A stretch of 64,000 nt of DNA from Schistosoma haematobium (taxonomy: Eukaryota > Platyhelminthes > Trematoda > Strigeidida > Schistosomatidae): NCBI RefSeq assembly GCF_000699445.3, contig NC_067200.1:16932510-16996509 (forward strand), in the 5' to 3' direction. Both the position numbers and the translations under genes were made by a program. Shown here piece after piece: positions 25,701 through 36,098 of this stretch (positions are counted from its first letter, which is position 1; the number at the start of each line of letters is the position of its first letter). The notes under the pieces were generated by a model. That model ran no database searches. It saw only the letters and a list, made by a program, of their open reading frames with translations, and had not been told where the DNA came from.

Positions 25701-28700
25701 GCCCCACTAACACGCCGCTGGCTAGAATTAGTTAAATCAGCTCCCAGCAATTATCAGACATAACTGCTGTCTTCAACTCGTAAGCACGCTCCAACTACCA
25801 GGTTTTTCAATTATTACGAAAGCTTTGCATAATTTCCTTAATTTTGAATCTGCCCCTAACACTAAACTCACAGTCTATCGGAACAAAACGACATGCTTCA
25901 AACAGTTGTAAGGAGATTATAGAAAACTGGTGCCTATGAGGCGGGACGTTTCGCAAAGCCGTAAGAGATGCACCCGACCGTTTTCATGGTGTCATACAAA
26001 CACAGTCAATGCTTGTCTACGCTTTTGAGTTACAAGTTTGCGTACTGAATGTAACACTTGATATTCGTAATTACTGTGTAATTGTAGTTATGATTCCTGA
26101 GTTATACCTCATGATATCCTAAGCTAGACTGAGTTTCATTGCCCTATGAAGAAAAATGAGATAGGTCTGTAGGTGTTAACATACATATTCATCCTTCTGA
26201 GCCGCTAGAAGAACTTGCTTACAGTGTATCTGGAACCACAGAACAACTTTACCAATCGATAAACGACCTACAGAGTGCTTAAATATAAAACTATATTATG
26301 TCTACATTACTTGTATGGTAATGAAACTGAATGGAAGCAACCCAATGGAGAGGAATGATGAAACACGATAATTAAAAATCTTAGTCTCCCTTACTTCATA
26401 TAATTATAGCAAACGGATCCCTGAAAATCAGTAAATCCTCAACGGTTTATTCGTGCTAACTTGCAATTAGATAGTAGATTATCGGAATGCTTATTTTGCA
26501 TGAAAACTAATCGATAGATCTCACATTAATGATAAGATGGGACCTATCCAAAATTTGCGAGTCTTGTCATCAACATTAATAACTTGGTTAGAACTAAAAA
26601 TGGAAAAACTGGTTTCGAGCCTAGTTTTTACATTTAAGCTCACTACACAAGGATTTTTCTGGTCTGGAATTGGCAAGCTAACCTATAGCTTTCCAAATGC
26701 ATGAAGTAATCATGTGCGAGAAGAACGATTCATGAACATTTTTGAATCCTGAAGCTCATGGTGCATTCTTTGCTACATAAGAGAGGATTTACACATTCAC
26801 TTGCACACCAGTCGTTTACAAGGCAAAGGGCAGTGGTTACCAAGATCTTCAGCCTGAAACTGTTGCCAGCGTATTCGTAGATATGAAACACTAGCCGAAA
26901 TTTCTCATACACACCGACGGTCAATTGTGAACGCCAATCTAAATGTGGACTTGTCCATTGACTGGTAATAATCTTAAAGCGCTAGAACTGATGATCATTC
27001 CAGGATGCAGGCATATCTTGCTGACGAGTCCCAATTAGGACGAAACGTGCATCCTGAACTCCACTGCTAGCCACCATCCGTCCTTTCATACATTAAATAC
27101 CTCGTTTACATATCTTCCACCAGCCGTCCTTCACATCCTTTATGATTCATCCAATTCTGTTTTTATTCCGATCCCTTTCTGTTTGACTTTCGAATGTCTT
27201 CAGTTCACTCTTCTTAATCCTCATTCGAGAGCTATTCCAATTCTGATTGGCGTTACATATTACTTATATCTGTCAACATAAGGAGAATATACCACACTAG
27301 CACCCTGTTCTTGACCCAGGTATTCCTTACTCCGTGGTCCCAAAATATACAAGCAATGCTCCAAAGACATCTATAACTGAATACTAGTAACCCACGAATA
27401 TCTTTTATTATTAGTGGGCATGTTACCCACAAAGTAGAACTGGGCGAACTGCTGCACAGTAAACTCGTTCTTCAGTCGGCAGAAGGATATCTCGCCTTTA
27501 TCAGACAGAACTATATCAACAAATATATCTCCTGGTGGAAGGTCGACCCTCGAAAAGTCAGACGATATATTATCTTTAAAAGCGCGTTTATGACAAAGTT
27601 CCATAAAAATGGAAAAAGCAGATAGCCCTGACAAACACTACTTTAACCAGTTCCGATAACAGTTCTCCACAAGCTCGGAATCAACCTGTAATGTTCAAGT
27701 AGTGAGTCTGTTTAATGTTAACATACTTTATTGGTAAGCCTTTTAATGACATACATTGCCATAAAACTTGTGGATCAATGGAGTCTAATAATGACTGGTC
27801 AATGAATACAACTGTAGTTAGATGTAGAAAAGTATGTCTATGTTCCAGAACCTGCTGAAGAGTGATTTGGTCCGACATCAATTCAGAATTCAGGTTGCTT
27901 GTAGAGAGTGGGTAACTAAAGTGTAGCTGAAGACCAACTGAACTGTTCCCTAGTGTTCTGTCCACCAGTTTAATCTCCTAGATTGAGGGTGAATGATAGC
28001 CCCGTCTTTTCCTAAGATAGTTTTACCAATTCCCGAACTCTTAAGGCCTGCTTCCTTGATAAGTATGAAAAGTTGTCTGGTGTTATCCGAAAAGGAAGCT
28101 GGATTACTGATGGTCTCAGTGAACTGAGAGCGTGATTGAAGACACACCCTTCATGTGGTAAGTATTTGGTGTTAGCGCCACACTCTAGTAAGCCTTACCT
28201 TTGGAGATGGAAATCCGTGAGATAATGCGAGGTGTGACAATTTTGAGCTCAACCTCTCTTAATCCTTTTCTTTTTTATGAGAAATCAGAATCACTGAAGA
28301 TGCTATCCGTCCGAAGGAAACACGTTACTGCTGTCGCAACCCTCTACAGTCAGCAGTAACACTTCGCTCTCAAACCTTAAATTGCTGTTTTTAGTCTTTC
28401 CGTTTTTTTTAACCGACCTTCCGGCATGATAGAACCTAAAGGAACATGTGTTTCATGAAATATAGCTCGGTTGAATCATCACGAAAGGCAACCCTCATCA
28501 CTACATTAAAGTGAAAAATACACAGCTGTCTAAACAGAAACAGGTGAAGGAGTTTGAATCTATGATCTGGTTGAAATTAGGACGACTCAGCAAAACCACC
28601 GCTCCGAAATAATAAACAGAAAACTAACCGTGGTCATGTGTTTGAAAATCTCGAGTTTTTGGTTGATCTATCAAAGCATTTGCTAGGCAAATGAGCAAAA

Positions 28701-29147
28701 CGAGCTCTCCATTAGTTGGACAGAGGCTATCGCCACTAAGTTTCATCATAAACAAATGTTAGACCTCTATTATCATTCATGAAAACATCACTTAGGAAAT
28801 ATCGAATGAAAATGGCCGTAACATAGAGAGCGTATTTCACTTGACACTCAGTGGTTAGATTAGGTTACATAAAGTAGACAAAAGGTACCTGCGTGAAGGC
28901 TTATAGATTCAGACGCTAGATAGTTGTATAACTTACTGAGGGAATGTTCAAACTCCGTAGCTCCTGATTTTAGATTGATACGCCCCACACGCCTACGTAT
29001 AGAACTATTAACTACTGGAAATGTGCGAAACAATCGAACAGAATGATTTGATATAGACGGTTTAACGAAAGGTGTTGAGCGGTGTAGTTGGTTAGCCAGT
29101 TTCGAGACATGATGGCTACGACACAACCATGTTGCAGTGGCGAGCAT
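16700..29147 (-). CDS. GHITM: GHITM/TMBIM5-like mitochondrial inner-membrane protein (complete, five exons)
   Basis: Five exons (29147-28889, 24818-24511, 20946-20697, 17814-17601, 16784-16700) total 1,116 bp and give 371 residues plus stop, with every junction in phase and GT/AG bounded. Human GHITM is 345 residues. The first ~85 residues are rich in Arg, Ser and His and poor in acid, consistent with a mitochondrial targeting sequence. The rest is the Bax-inhibitor-1-like multi-pass region: a hydrophobic ALVGAAAAISIGGLCLYGLA, WPDYVKQRI, KHLAW, GGPILIQAALYTGGIVG, APSDRF, GLGVVFVSS, LLYDTQHVIRRAE, DPIN, and a GGGQRKK C-terminus, all in the GHITM order. Family members (MICS1/TMBIM5) maintain cristae and mitochondrial calcium handling. 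Introns are 2.6-4.1 kb except the last (816 bp) and are filled with transposon debris. Confidence 0.93.
17601..17814 (-). CDS. GHITM: GHITM-like exon 4
   Basis: 214 bp. Begins SMFLSPVSRLG, then SLYGGLLLFSGFLLYDTQHV and a loop longer than in human (HPPPNFYLPTNKG), ending DPIN. Acceptor TATAAG, donor GTTAGT. Confidence 0.92.
18430..19950 (+). pseudogene. Decayed LINE (RT-region remnant) in GHITM intron 4
   Basis: 18437-18730 is a lysine- and glutamine-rich ORF. 19399-19746 encodes GMTISTDKTKTMTVN, TSFNHLQSIIQLDG, DQKVTKARYAKI, and TIIPTLIYGLETIVL, the post-YxDD part of a LINE RT. 19747-19947 continues in another frame with a GINNRRDLTVEEL end. The YADD box itself is lost. Antisense to the host gene. 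Confidence 0.6.
20697..20946 (-). CDS. GHITM: GHITM-like exon 3
   Basis: 250 bp. Encodes KHLAWVAYSVSLGG, GGPILIQAALYTGG, VAVTAPSDRFINWGGP and GLGVVFVSSVG. Acceptor CTAG, donor GTAGGT; one base into a codon. Confidence 0.92.
22310..23150 (-). pseudogene. Gypsy-type integrase remnant in GHITM intron 3
   Basis: On the minus strand the segment reads WQRLHADFTDA, FLVVVDAFAKWTEV, a TDSGTQF block and SPYHPQLNG. This is the DD part of the DDE core of a Ty3/Gypsy integrase; a stop replaces the region just after QLNG where the catalytic Glu follows. The downstream 0.4 kb may be its C-terminal domain (weak). Probably the same lineage as the RT fragment at 14453-15049. Confidence 0.65.
23158..23405 (+). 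mobile_element. Sm-alpha-like SINE, near full length, with hammerhead
   Basis: Order: A-box-like CAGCTCAGTGATCTCG region, CGTTCGCGAGCGAGACCG, B box (AGTTCGAGTTCC), hammerhead (23243-23298), GCTTCCAGGTTATC, GGTCTAGCTTAC, GACTCATGAATTCAACTATT and an AT-rich tail. It is in GHITM intron 3, antisense to the gene. Sm-alpha being a Pol III-promoter element with a hammerhead is established for schistosomes; assignment here is by recall. Confidence 0.8.
23243..23298 (+). ncRNA. Type I hammerhead ribozyme, slightly degenerate
   Basis: Core CTGAGGA (CUGANGA box), stem II GTCC-loop-GGAT, GAAAC, a minimal stem III, and the cleavage triplet GTC ending at 23288. Stem I 5' arm GCGCTG pairs with TAGTGC using two wobbles. 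Stem II closes with a G-T wobble at its base, so activity is doubtful. Confidence 0.7.
24511..24818 (-). CDS. GHITM: GHITM-like exon 2
   Basis: 308 bp. Encodes the first membrane segments (AAAAISIGGLCLYGLAG, WPDYVKQRIRATYGYLLA, SGGWLAPIGMAVLSI). Acceptor TTTTTTCAG, donor GTAATC; ends in phase 0 after VICQ. Confidence 0.92.
25765..26040 (-). mobile_element. RTE LINE fragment in GHITM intron 2
   Basis: Similar to 3485-3725 of the RTE copy at the left end: shared islands include GCGGGACGTTTCGC and TTTTCATGG-GTCATAC. It covers the linker between endonuclease and RT; no open frame remains. Confidence 0.7.
27001..27075 (+). ncRNA. Sm-alpha-satellite-type hammerhead, degenerate
   Basis: Core CTGACGA at 27021-27027, stem II GTCC-CAATTA-GGAC intact, GAAA at 27042-27045, cleavage triplet ATC ending at 27053. 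Outer stem I arms GCAG and CTGC are kept, but the inner stem I next to the core is mismatched and stem III has a C-A mismatch. The sequence after it (CTCCACTGCTAGCCACCATC) is the satellite-type flank, not the SINE body. It lies in GHITM intron 1. Confidence 0.65.
27640..28150 (-). pseudogene. RTE LINE remnant (RT N-terminal part) in GHITM intron 1
   Basis: 28147-27950 resembles the TRQLFILIKEAGLKSS and SRRLNWWTEH region ahead of RT. 27965-27681 resembles LQQVLEHRHTF, TTVVFIDQSLLDSID and VLWQCMSLKGLPIKYVN, the first catalytic block, with the usual Ala-Ala-Phe-Asp changed. 91 bp of it recur exactly, inverted, at 32175. Confidence 0.7.
28889..29147 (-). CDS. GHITM: GHITM-like exon 1
   Basis: 259 bp from ATG, encoding the presumed mitochondrial presequence (MLATATWLCRS, RLFRTFPVVNSSIRRR). 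Donor GTACCT at 28888. It ends one base into a codon. Confidence 0.9.
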
Positions 29148-29540
29148 TGTGCTGCAAAAGAAAGGAAAACAAAGCTAGATAAAGTTTAAGTTATGCAGAT
29201 GAAGCTACTACAACATACAGTTAGTTCAATAACAGACAAGATTCTTTCGAATGCTTTTTTACAATCGTACAGATGCTCAATACATATCATTATCTTTCGA
29301 AATGTGAAGTCGAAGCAAACGGACCCACCCAAACGACATCTCATGATACTGATAACCACTTCGACGCTAAAATTAGACTTGTCGAAAACAATAATAACCG
29401 GTCACTATATCTAATATGACCCGTATCTCTTCAATCACTTTTATGTATGGAGTAAATTTAGTTGCGTTCATTTTTTCTATCAAAATATAATGCTGAGCAT
29501 GAATTTTACACATAAAATTAGGTAGATCATCATAAAAATT

Positions 29541-29965
29541 GCAGGACTATCGTTGCCCTGGTACGGCCGAAGGTGGGAAGAGTCAGTTCACCCTCATGAA
29601 ATGCCCTCACATACAACCACTACCAGGGAAGTCCTACTCACTGCCTTCTCGTGACATTAGTGTTGTTTACGAAATTGAGAGGACGTAAAGTGAATGTCCG
29701 GCGCTTTAACCGGGTTGGTGGATAATGAGGATCCAACTAGGGGAGTTGGAAAAACCTGATTCCAAACCAATGGTGTACATGGGCTCCACGAGCCTGAGGG
29801 AATAAATGGTGTATGAACCAATCGTTGGTCACCGGCTACCATGGGACTGCATCCCCTGACGTTGCTCCACTGTCTTGTGGATCAGACCTTTAGGTCGAAG
29901 GTTGGTGGTTTGGCCCCCTAAGAAGACGATCTGCTTCGGTTTCGGCAACCGGAAAGTATCCTAAC
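29541..29965 (-). repeat. R1 repeat, copy 2
   Basis: Longest R1 copy, read on the minus strand. Shares CAGTCCCATGGTAGCCGGTG and AAAGCGCCGGACATTC with copy 1 and adds a central segment (TTTTTCCAACTCCC) seen also in copy 3. It starts about 0.4 kb upstream of the GHITM-like start codon, so it sits in that gene's probable promoter region. Confidence 0.75.
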
Positions 29966-30969
29966 ACTCCCATAAATCGAATGATTTATGTGGCGCATAT
30001 GTATTTGGTGCCTCCTTATACCAGTGTTTGTGTTTAAATAATGATAGATTTCAAATATAGCTGTTCTGAACGTCTAGCTTTTAGTTCCCCAACGAGTCTA
30101 TTTGTGGTATCCTAATCACAGAAATCAGTGGCCCTGAGATGGTGAAGATTCCTAGCTCAGGTGAATGATTTTGGTGGAGCTTTGTTACCTGAGCTGCATG
30201 GTCTGGTAGTCAAGCCTTCATTGTTCTACTGAACAAAATGATTATTGTTGGTCAACAATAACCAATCAAGATCGAGATTGACAGGAAAAGCTGCTAGTCA
30301 TATATGGAGAAATTCGAATATTTCACTTCTATCTGAATTTTATGCTGGTATTTAGAAGAACGATGAAAGTTTCACAACCAAACCATTCGGCTCAGATAAC
30401 AAAACTCCACCAACTTAGTGGCTTGAAACTTAGCCAGAAATAACTCATAATAGAAGCTAGTAGCATTCTTGCTGTAGCATACTAATACATTCTCCATGAA
30501 AAAAAGGATAAATTTCTTAACTGGTGGAGATTTCTTTTCGTTGTTTTTAAGAAGACTATACTTTGTTACAATAAATACCATTCTTACTTATTTATCTATT
30601 GTAAGACTTCCTTAACATGTGTTTACAGTATAATGATTCCCGTCTATGTGGCGCACTTTCTAGACCTCTTTGTACCAAAATTTATATCCTCTACAAATAA
30701 AATTCGTACGCTCGAAAACAAGTCTCACTAATGTTATACATTCAGGCTAATCTAATTAAAAGTTCACCTGAGTATGAAAAGAGCGCTAGGAACCTAAATT
30801 AGAGTGACCATTTTTGTAGTGATGAAACTGGGAAAATACACATAACATTTAGTTAAAACTATTAAGCATTAAAGGATGTAGTGTTCATTTATTTTATTTG
30901 TTTAAGCAAACAAGCATTGGTAAAAGGGGAACCGGAATAGATTTGCACTACAGGTCACTGAATTTGTAT
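29966..30969. other. Spacer between inverted R1 copies
   Basis: About 1.0 kb, AT-rich, with only short chance ORFs. Nothing else recognised. Confidence 0.4.
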
Positions 30970-31385
30970 GTTCGGGGATACTATCTACGTAACCAAACCG
31001 AGGCGATTGTTTTCCTCAAATAGCCACTCCCCCGAGCGTTTGACAGAGGTCTGATCCACAAGACAGTGGGGCAACGTTAGATTCATCTCATGGTAGCTGG
31101 CGACCTACAATAGGTTCATACACCATTTGTTCCCTCAGGATCCTAGAGCCCATGTGCACCATTAGCTTGGAATCGGTTTTTTCAACTCCCATAGGTAGAT
31201 GCTCTGTACTCAGAAATACGTCATTCGTTCTTTCAATTTCACAAATACTCCCGCCACGAGGAGGCAGTGATTAGAATTTTCCTGACAACGGCTATATGAG
31301 AGCATTCCGAGTAGGAGAGCGGACTGTCTCTACCTTGGGTCGTACCAAGGCATTTGGGGACCAAGACAACTATAATTCATAGTAA
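30970..31385 (+). repeat. R1 repeat, copy 3
   Basis: More diverged copy in inverted orientation to copy 2. Shared islands include ACCAAACCGA, CTCATGGTAGC, GGTTCATACACCATTTGTTC and GAGCCCATGTGCACCATT. Confidence 0.7.
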
Positions 31386-32109
31386 TTTCCAAAAATAATT
31401 TCTGGCAGGACCCCAAAGATGAGAAGCCCTGCGTTTTTACGTACTTACAGGATCAAAACAGGAAGGACATTCAGTGGAACTGGGAATTATTAAGTTACCA
31501 AAGAGCTAACGACGAATGTTAGAGATATAGAAGCTTTAAGAGTTATTTTACGTGGAATACTTACATGATACGACAAATTATGAAATAGATCATTTAACGT
31601 GTAGAACTTATAAGCCAAATAAACTCACGGGTCGCTGAAGGTGTCCATAGTTAGAGCCTTTAAGGTTCCTTTCTCCAACCGATCACACTGCCGAAGACCT
31701 AATCACTCATTAGCTAAGTTTGGGGTCCACTGTTATTATAGGCCCTTTATTTCCCGAATGTTGGGTTTGTGATCAAAGCGCTCGACTTCCATTCAAACGG
31801 TCATAGATTCAAACCCTAACGCACCTAATGTGTTGGACAGCTAAACAGTACTTCCGAACCTCAAGTTAATAGTGGTTAAAAGTTGGATACATTAACCCAC
31901 ACTAAGTGAATGAAATTTTTACCAAGTTCTTTTCCAACTGCTTTTTTGTTGCAGCTTCTTACTACGGACAACATCTGAATAAATCTATAATACAAACCAA
32001 TATCTAGCAGTAGTGAATGTCACTACTTGAACCGAAAAACACTTGTGCCAGGTTTCTTACGCTTTCTGTTTATCTGTAACTGTCTGAATGAGAGACAGTC
32101 TTATATCGA
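31386..32109. other. Intergenic stretch, nothing recognised
   Basis: No coding resemblance seen. Confidence 0.35.
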
Positions 32110-32266
32110 ACCATTTCAACGATAGCTGACTGCGATGTGGTCTATTTGAGCCTATCGTTGAGTCACTTGTGAGGGTTTTATGGCAATGTATGTCATTAAA
32201 AGGCTTACCAATAAAGTATGTTAACATTAAACAGACTCACTACTTGAACATTACAGGTTGATTCCA
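32110..32266. mobile_element. Two short RTE LINE scraps in opposite orientation
   Basis: 32112-32150 on the minus strand reads QIDHIAVSYR, an endonuclease block. 32175-32265 on the plus strand is an RT block identical over 91 bp to 27767-27677. The opposite orientations show rearrangement. Confidence 0.65.
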
Positions 32267-32979
32267 GGGTCCAGTAACTGTTAGCCTTAATAGTGGATAA
32301 GATAACCACAAAGTCGAAATTCCCTATGTTCATTACTTATCAGACGCGATTAACCGCGAGACTTTCGATCCGGAATAGCGTTTTGCGAATTCAAACAGTC
32401 AGCAGACTAGACCAAGAGAGGTGTTACGATCGAGATATGATGAGTCGTTTCTAAAGGGAAAAACGTTTGAGCTGTAAGACTAACTGGCTTCTCGCACAAT
32501 GACGGTTATCGTGTCAGAATAGACTGCAGATTATAGGAAATATCGCTAATAAAAATGGCAAGGCCAGATAGCAAAACACATAAGACGGCTTATTTTAATC
32601 TACATGCACCATGGTACAAGGTTGCATACGTCTGACCCGGTACCAGACGTAACATGAGTTAACATACAAGCCGCGATTTACTACTACCTAGTTTATTAAC
32701 ACCTGTAGCTGGTTGTCATTTAACATCACATAATATTGTATAACTAAGTTATTATAAAACAACTCGAAACTCACCGCGCAATGAGACAGGTCAGAAGAAA
32801 ATACCGCACTAACGCTACAAACCAAAAACCCCTGAATTAAGAATGATCTAGAGGTCAGTTTGGGCAACCTTCTCATATCCAATATCTTAGTCACGAACTT
32901 GTATAGGCAGTTTGATTTCTTTGGGCCCACTTCTTGATGTTTCGGGTATTTGCTAATGTCCTATAAGTGGTATTCTAAC

Positions 32980-32983
32980 CACT
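32980..32983 (+). repeat. Target-site duplication, left (CACT)
   Basis: The four bases before the left LTR equal the four after the right LTR (38209-38212). A 4 bp duplication fits the CsRn1/Boudicca lineage. Confidence 0.85.
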
Positions 32984-33304
32984 TGTAGCGGTAAATAAAT
33001 CCCCAAAATAAATAGCACTAAGTTTTCGACATTGGATGCTGACCATATGTTTTAGTGGACTCATCTAGCTGAAGGCACTCGGTCATGCATCCGCACCAGA
33101 TCACGTGTGGTAACGCCGTGCTCAACATCAACCGCAATCGCTAGCCAGATTAGATCAGAGAATTCCGATCTATTGGTCATCGCCAAATATACTCTTCCGA
33201 TCTCCTCGACTCTGTCTTTTGATTTCTCTGGGTGGGAACGAAATACATTAGAAGGTGTTACTGGTAGAAGCGTTGTCAAACACTGAATACCTGTGATATC
33301 ATCA
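32984..33304 (+). repeat. Left LTR
   Basis: Begins TGTAGCGGTAAATAAAT and ends TGATATCATCA (TG...CA). It differs from the right LTR at five sites: the 4th base, two in the AGCACTAAG segment, one in GATCTATTGG, and one near the end. Confidence 0.95.
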
Positions 33305-33305
33305 T

Positions 33306-33323
33306 TGGTGAGACCGACGTGAT
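33306..33323 (+). promoter_or_regulatory. Primer binding site, tRNA-Trp type
   Basis: TGGTGAGACCGACGTGAT, one base after the LTR, matches the complement of the 3' end of eukaryotic tRNA-Trp at 16 of 18 positions (the GA at positions 7-8 differs). Use of tRNA-Trp is a known trait of the CsRn1 lineage. Confidence 0.85.
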
Positions 33324-33486
33324 CTGGTACACCTTATTGCAACTGTGAGTCTGTTCCTTTTTGGGGTTTTTACATATCATTGCCTTATTTTTTTATTTTT
33401 TTTTAAACATTGTGATTTTTTTTCGTGTTTTTTCTTGGATATATATATATTTTCCCCTCGTTCATTATCGTACTTCATACTTCATC

Positions 33487-34317
33487 ATGACTGAACAGAC
33501 ACCCAAAGTACTCAAGCTTAAGACTTTGTCCCCGCCTTCGTTTCAACTGATGCCTTTCTGGCCCGACAACATCGAAGCCTGGTTTTGCTACGCAGAAGCC
33601 GACTTCTCCGAGCACGGCGTGATCGACACACGTGCACAATTCCTCGCAGTAGTCAAGGCACTACCGCGCGAACTCAACAGGTACGTAACACCTAGTATGT
33701 TTACTAGTGATGTTTCCGATCCTTACGAAATCTTAAAACGCTCGATTCTTAAACGAGGAGACCTAACCGATCGACAAAGGTTAGATCAACTCTTCAATAA
33801 CATCGACCTGCAACACGGTTCTGCGACGGACATGTTGCAACGGATGAGAGAGGTAATAGGCCCAAGAACTTTCGACGAAGGTCTATTCAAACAACTCTTC
33901 TTGTCAAAACTTCCCCAACAGGTGCAAGCAGTTCTGGTCTCGTTTCAGAACAACGCCTTAGACGAACTAGCTGCATCAGCCGACCGCATTTTAGAAATTA
34001 CGAAAACTACTACCGAGGTATTTTCAGTCAAAGAAAAACCTCAAACGACTCAGAACGATATAACCGAGTTATGTCACACACTCACGCGTTATCTTAGTCT
34101 TCGTACCGACCGTAAGAGATCGCGCACCCCACGTAGAAGCATGTCACGTAAGCGATCTGTCTCTAGACCACGAGAGACAGATAACCCCGACTGGTGCTGG
34201 TATCATAACCAGTATGGAAAGTTTTCCAGAAATTGCAGAAAACCCTGCAATTTTCGCAACACGAAACCGAGTGACTCGAAAAACAACTCGGGAAACTTCC
34301 AAGCCGGCACGCGTTAA
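33487..34317 (+). CDS. Retrotransposon Gag
   Basis: 276 residues from ATG at 33487 ([12 protein letters not shown]); the frame is open further upstream, but this start begins the conserved part. It contains the CsRn1-type capsid pattern ([39 protein letters not shown]), then an Arg/Ser-rich stretch and a CHCC zinc knuckle (34195-34251, [18 protein letters not shown]) in place of the usual CCHC. Gag packages RNA into cytoplasmic particles. It ends overlapping the pol frame by 43 bp. It appears undamaged. Confidence 0.9.
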   Translation: MTEQTPKVLKLKTLSPPSFQLMPFWPDNIEAWFCYAEADFSEHGVIDTRAQFLAVVKALPRELNRYVTPSMFTSDVSDPYEILKRSILKRGDLTDRQRLDQLFNNIDLQHGSATDMLQRMREVIGPRTFDEGLFKQLFLSKLPQQVQAVLVSFQNNALDELAASADRILEITKTTTEVFSVKEKPQTTQNDITELCHTLTRYLSLRTDRKRSRTPRRSMSRKRSVSRPRETDNPDWCWYHNQYGKFSRNCRKPCNFRNTKPSDSKNNSGNFQAGTR

Positions 34318-36098
34318 CGGCAACAGTAGCCGGCGAACAAAGCCGTTTGTTATACGTCACAGATGTGACAACGAGAGTTCGCTACCTCGTCGACACTGGC
34401 GCAGAAGTTAGCGTTCTCCCAGCAAATCCTAACGACCGGCTTCACGAATCGACCCTAAACTTACAGGCGGCAAACGGAAAACCGATCGCTACGTATGGCA
34501 AAAGGTACTTTTACCTTAACGTGGGTTTACGCAAACCCATCCACTGGATTTTCGTTATTGCAGATGTTTCTATGCCAATCATTGGTATGGACCTTCTACA
34601 ACACCACAATCTGATCATCGACACGCGCAAACGGAGGCTAGTAGATGGAAACACTAATTTGTTCGTTTGCGTAACTTCCTTTTCTGGTTGCAGATTATTC
34701 CCAGTCACAATTAAGCATATGATCGACCCACTTTATCAGCCACTACTCGATAAGTACCCTGGGATACAACAAACTCAAGCGGAACTACCGTGTGTAACCA
34801 GCAACGTGACACATCACATCACGACTACAGGACCACCTGTATTCTCTAAAGCACGACGACTAGCTCCTGAAAAGCTAAGGTTAGCGAAAAACGAATTCGA
34901 CCATATGATAGACTTAGGAATCATACGACCGTCAAGTAGCCCATATGCATCTCCGTTGCACATGGTCCCTGAAAAGGACAGCAACGATTGGCGTCCAACT
35001 GGTGACTATCGGCGATTGAACGCGAAAACCATTCCCGATCGTTACCCGTTGCCTCACATTCACGATTTGACAGCTACCTTGAAAGGTACAACTGTTTTTT
35101 CGAAAATTGACTTGGTTAAAGCGTATAACCAAATCCCTATGGCTACTGACGACATTCCGAAAACAGCTATCATAACTCCCTTCGGACTCTATGAATTTTT
35201 GCGAATGCCTTTCGGTCTAAGGAATGCTGCTCAAACATTCCAAAGATTCATAGACGACGTTTTTCGAGGTCTCAACTTCGTACATGCGTATGTTGGCGAC
35301 TGTCTAATCGCAAGTCCGGACAGAGAAACACATCTCAAGCATCTGGATCTTGTTTTCGAACGACTACAAAAACATGGCATTAGTGTAAACGTTTAGAAAT
35401 GCCAATTCGGAACCGACTCATTAGACTTTCTGGGACACACTATCGATGCTCAAGGTATCCGACCCCTTAGAACCAAAGTGGCGGCCATTCTGGATTACCC
35501 AGAACCGACCACCGTCATGCAATTACGCACGTTTAACGGCCTCGTAAGTTTCTGTAGACGTTTCATACCGAAATGCGCATTACTTATGAAAACTCTTACC
35601 GACCAACTTCGTGGAAACGCGAAATCCATTAATTTGGACGACACCGCACGAAAAGCATTCTCCACAGGTAAGGAACTGATCGCTAAAGCAACAATGCACG
35701 CACATCAGGACACCGAAGCACCCATTAGTATCGCAGTAGACGCATCCGACTCAGCAATCGGAGGAGTCTTACAACAATGGGTTAACAACTCCTGGCAACC
35801 CTTGGCATTTTTCTCTAGAAGGTTGCTAGACACCGAATCGAGGTACAGCACATTCAGTAGGGAACTCCTAGCTATGTATTGTGCTGTACGACATTTTCAA
35901 CACTATATCGAAGGTCGTGAATTCACTCTTTTCATGGACCATAAACCGCTCACTTTCTCGTTAAGCTCTCCTTCTGACAAGTACTCTCCCCGTGAGTCTC
36001 GACAACTGGACTACATTTCGCAGTTTACTTCAGACATTCAACACATCTCTGGAGCAAACAATGTAGTTGCAGACGCTTTATCTCGCATAACTTCTTAA
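34275..36098 (+). pseudogene. Retrotransposon Pol: protease, reverse transcriptase, RNase H
   Basis: Frame -1 relative to gag, open from 34275. Aspartic protease: [67 protein letters not shown]. The catalytic box at 35289-35300 reads YVGD instead of a YxDD, losing the first aspartate. TAG at 35394-35396 stops the frame just before KCQFG. The same frame then continues through the RT thumb and RNase H (AVDASDSAIGGVL, YSTFSRELLAMY, MDHKPLTF, GANNVVADALSR) to TAA at 36096. Confidence 0.9.
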
